A stretch of DNA of 34,031 nt from CAZNRY01 sp964575675 (GTDB lineage Bacteria > Eisenbacteria > RBG-16-71-46 > CAIMUX01 > VGJL01), in the NCBI GenBank assembly GCA_964575675.1, contig CAZNRY010000018.1, positions 1 through 34,031 on the forward strand, written 5' to 3'. The stretch's first letter is position 1. Each line of letters starts with the position of its first letter. The notes below the pieces were generated by a model that was not told where the DNA came from, did no database searches, and saw only the letters and a program-made list of their open reading frames with translations. Below are positions 32,707 through 34,031 of the stretch, in pieces. Both the position numbers and the translations under genes were made by a program.

Positions 32707-33798
32707 ATGCGCGTCCTCGTCGCGATGAGCGGCGGCGTGGACAGCACGGTCGCCGCTTTCGTGCTCAAGGCCGCGGGACACGAGGTCTCGGGCGTCACGA
32801 TGAAGCTTTTCTGCTATGACCGCGAGGAGGGACCGAGCCGCCCCTGCTGCGATGGGGAGGCGATCCGCGCGGCGCGCCGGAGCGCGGATATCCTCGGAAT
32901 TCCACACACCGTCACCGACCTCGAAGAGACCTTCCGAAGGGACGTGATCGACGACTTCGTTTCGGAGTACGGACGCGGCCGGACGCCCAATCCGTGCATC
33001 CGGTGCAACAGCCACGTGAAGTTCGGCCCGCTGATCGAGAAGGCTCAGAAGATGGGGTTCGATGCCGTGGCGACCGGGCACTACGTCCGCCTCCTCCCGG
33101 CCGAACCGCCCGAAGCGGGGTGGGCCCTTCATCGGGCCAGGGATGCGGCGAAGGACCAGAGCTATGTCCTCTGGAGCCTGCCCGCGGAGCGGCTTCCGGC
33201 CTGCATCTTTCCCTTGGGCCGGACCACGAAGGGTGCCGTGCGCCGGCTTGCCCGCCGGCTCGGTCTGACGGACTGGGACCGGCCGGAAAGCCAGGACATC
33301 TGCTTCGTTCCGACGGGGGAGCACGGTCGGTTTCTCGCAGAGAGACTCCCCGAGTCGCATCCGATGCGCCGGCCGGGTCCCGTCCGCCTCGTCGGGAGTG
33401 GCGCGCAGATCGGCGCGCATGCCGGGCTCCTGGGGATGACGATCGGCCAGCGGCACGGGACCGGAGCCATGGGGGGTGGGCGCCTCTATGCGGTCCGCCT
33501 CGACGTCGATCAGGCGACGCTCTGGGTCGGTCCGCGCGAGGCGGGGCTATGCGCAGGGCTCGTCGCCTCGCCGGGGAACCTTCTCGCGCCCCAGGGCTTG
33601 CTTGCAGGGGCAGGGGTGGGCGCCCGGATACGCTACCGGCAAACGCCGGTCCCATGCGGGGTCCGCCTGCTGGAAGATCGCTGGGAGGTCCGTTTCGATG
33701 CCCCCGAAGGGGGGGTCAGCCCGGGCCAGTCCGTCGTCTTCTACCTGGGCGATCGGATGCTCGGGGGGGCGAGGATCGAAGCTCCGATTCCGCTCTAG
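32707..33798 (+). CDS. mnmA: tRNA-specific 2-thiouridylase MnmA
   Basis: A PP-loop enzyme of 363 residues that puts sulfur on U34 of tRNA-Lys, Glu and Gln. The ATP motif SGGVDST is at 8-14. The catalytic cysteines are C97 in TPNPCIRCN and C199 in SQDICFVPTG, and ATGHYVR and KDQSYVLWSL are also typical. ATG 32707 (SD GGAG, 5 bases) gives the usual family N-terminus MRVLVAMSGG. TTG 32674, preceded by a strong GGAGGAGAGGAG, would add 11 residues and cannot be ruled out. The persulfide donor pathway is elsewhere. Confidence 0.94.
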   Translation: MRVLVAMSGGVDSTVAAFVLKAAGHEVSGVTMKLFCYDREEGPSRPCCDGEAIRAARRSADILGIPHTVTDLEETFRRDVIDDFVSEYGRGRTPNPCIRCNSHVKFGPLIEKAQKMGFDAVATGHYVRLLPAEPPEAGWALHRARDAAKDQSYVLWSLPAERLPACIFPLGRTTKGAVRRLARRLGLTDWDRPESQDICFVPTGEHGRFLAERLPESHPMRRPGPVRLVGSGAQIGAHAGLLGMTIGQRHGTGAMGGGRLYAVRLDVDQATLWVGPREAGLCAGLVASPGNLLAPQGLLAGAGVGARIRYRQTPVPCGVRLLEDRWEVRFDAPEGGVSPGQSVVFYLGDRMLGGARIEAPIPL

Positions 33799-33875
33799 AA
33801 CCCCGGGCTGCGCCGACCCGCAACCACGGACTCCACCGGCACGAAACTGCCGTCTTCACCGGCTCGTATCTGCTT

Positions 33876-33894
33876 CCAGCCGGCAAACGGCTGG
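33876..33894 (+). terminator. Hairpin after mnmA
   Basis: CCAGCCG (33876-33882) pairs perfectly with CGGCTGG (33888-33894) around a GCAAA loop, 77 bases after the mnmA stop and 12 bases before the tRNA promoter. No T-run follows, so it may end the mnmA transcript only with help. Confidence 0.35.
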
Positions 33895-33906
33895 CGGGCA
33901 CTCGCC

Positions 33907-33935
33907 TTGACACCCTTCGACCGGGTTGGTACCTT
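33907..33935 (+). promoter_or_regulatory. Promoter of tRNA-Ser
   Basis: A perfect TTGACA at 33907-33912, a 17-base spacer and TACCTT at 33930-33935, with TGG before it (extended -10). The expected start is near 33942, 7 bases before the mature tRNA 5' end. Confidence 0.65.
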
Positions 33936-33948
33936 CCCAGTTCGGGAT

Positions 33949-34031
33949 GGAGGGATGGCCGAGCGGCTTAAGGCGGCGGTCTTGAAAACCGCAGGTCGAA
34001 AGACCCGTAGGTTCGAATCCTACTCCCTCCG
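33949..34031 (+). tRNA. tRNA-Ser (anticodon UGA), runs to window end
   Basis: The acceptor stem GGAGGGA (33949-33955) pairs with TCCCTCC (34024-34030), with G as discriminator at 34031. The anticodon arm is GCGGT-CTTGAAA-ACCGC, giving anticodon TGA, which reads UCA (and UCG by wobble). A long variable arm (GGTCGAAAGACC) marks a class II tRNA, and the T arm is GTAGG-TTCGAAT-CCTAC. Any encoded CCA lies beyond the window. It is not tRNA-Sec, which would carry anticodon TCA and an 8-bp acceptor stem. Confidence 0.95.

Noticed and set aside
33949..34031. tRNA-Sec to accompany the selenoprotein candidate
   Set aside because: The anticodon is TGA, not TCA, and the acceptor stem is 7 bp. This is an ordinary tRNA-Ser.

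Overview
The window is a 34 kb, GC-rich (roughly 64 percent by eye), densely packed stretch of chromosome from a Gram-negative bacterium. Several signs point to the FCB superphylum, probably a high-GC candidate phylum of the Eisenbacteria type rather than a classical Bacteroidota. There is a PorX-type response regulator fused to a PglZ domain. There is a secreted giant protein ending in a FlgD-like / type IX secretion (T9SS) C-terminal sorting domain. The LptD has the motif style of Bacteroidota LptD, and GTG and TTG starts are frequent. The phylum is an inference; no rRNA is present.

Layout. Positions 2-2686 carry surface-polysaccharide genes: the 3' end of a dTDP-glucose 4,6-dehydratase, a second sugar-nucleotide epimerase/decarboxylase, and a WecA/MraY-type phosphoglycosyl transferase. 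serS (2820-4097) has its own promoter. Next comes a long, tightly spaced run on the plus strand: histidine kinase (PorY-like), PorX, tsaE, tsaB, rimI, accD, folC and lptD. Most of its junctions are stop/start overlaps. A separate promoter at 14604-14633 drives a lipoprotein made of a metallophosphatase-like domain and four c-type haem motifs. Its frame is interrupted by a single TGA, which I read as selenocysteine. Reverse-transsulfuration genes (a CBS-type synthase and a cystathionine lyase/synthase) follow. After them come a HEPN-domain protein behind a structured leader, and a membrane GAF-SpoIIE phosphatase. A convergent Memo-family gene lies on the minus strand.

The region 22365-28052 encodes one secreted protein of about 1,900 residues with 24 copies of an Asp-rich blade motif, arranged as four six-blade sets. 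Downstream are a small hypothetical gene behind a possible sigma-54 promoter, a rhomboid protease (minus strand), a NYN-domain nuclease-like protein, pgi, a secreted TPR protein, mnmA and tRNA-Ser(UGA). Two 125-bp copies of a hairpin-forming dispersed repeat lie at 28550-28674 and 31793-31917.

Functionally the window mixes housekeeping genes (t6A modification, tRNA charging and thiolation, folate, fatty acid and glycolysis) with envelope biogenesis (O-antigen-type sugars, LptD) and a regulator/cargo pair suggestive of T9SS. The strongest candidates for something undescribed are the UGA-containing cytochrome at 14694-16043, the paired 125-bp structured repeats, and the 4x6-blade secreted protein. 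No gene-free stretch exceeds 300 bases; the longest (18283-18494) holds a promoter and a structured leader.
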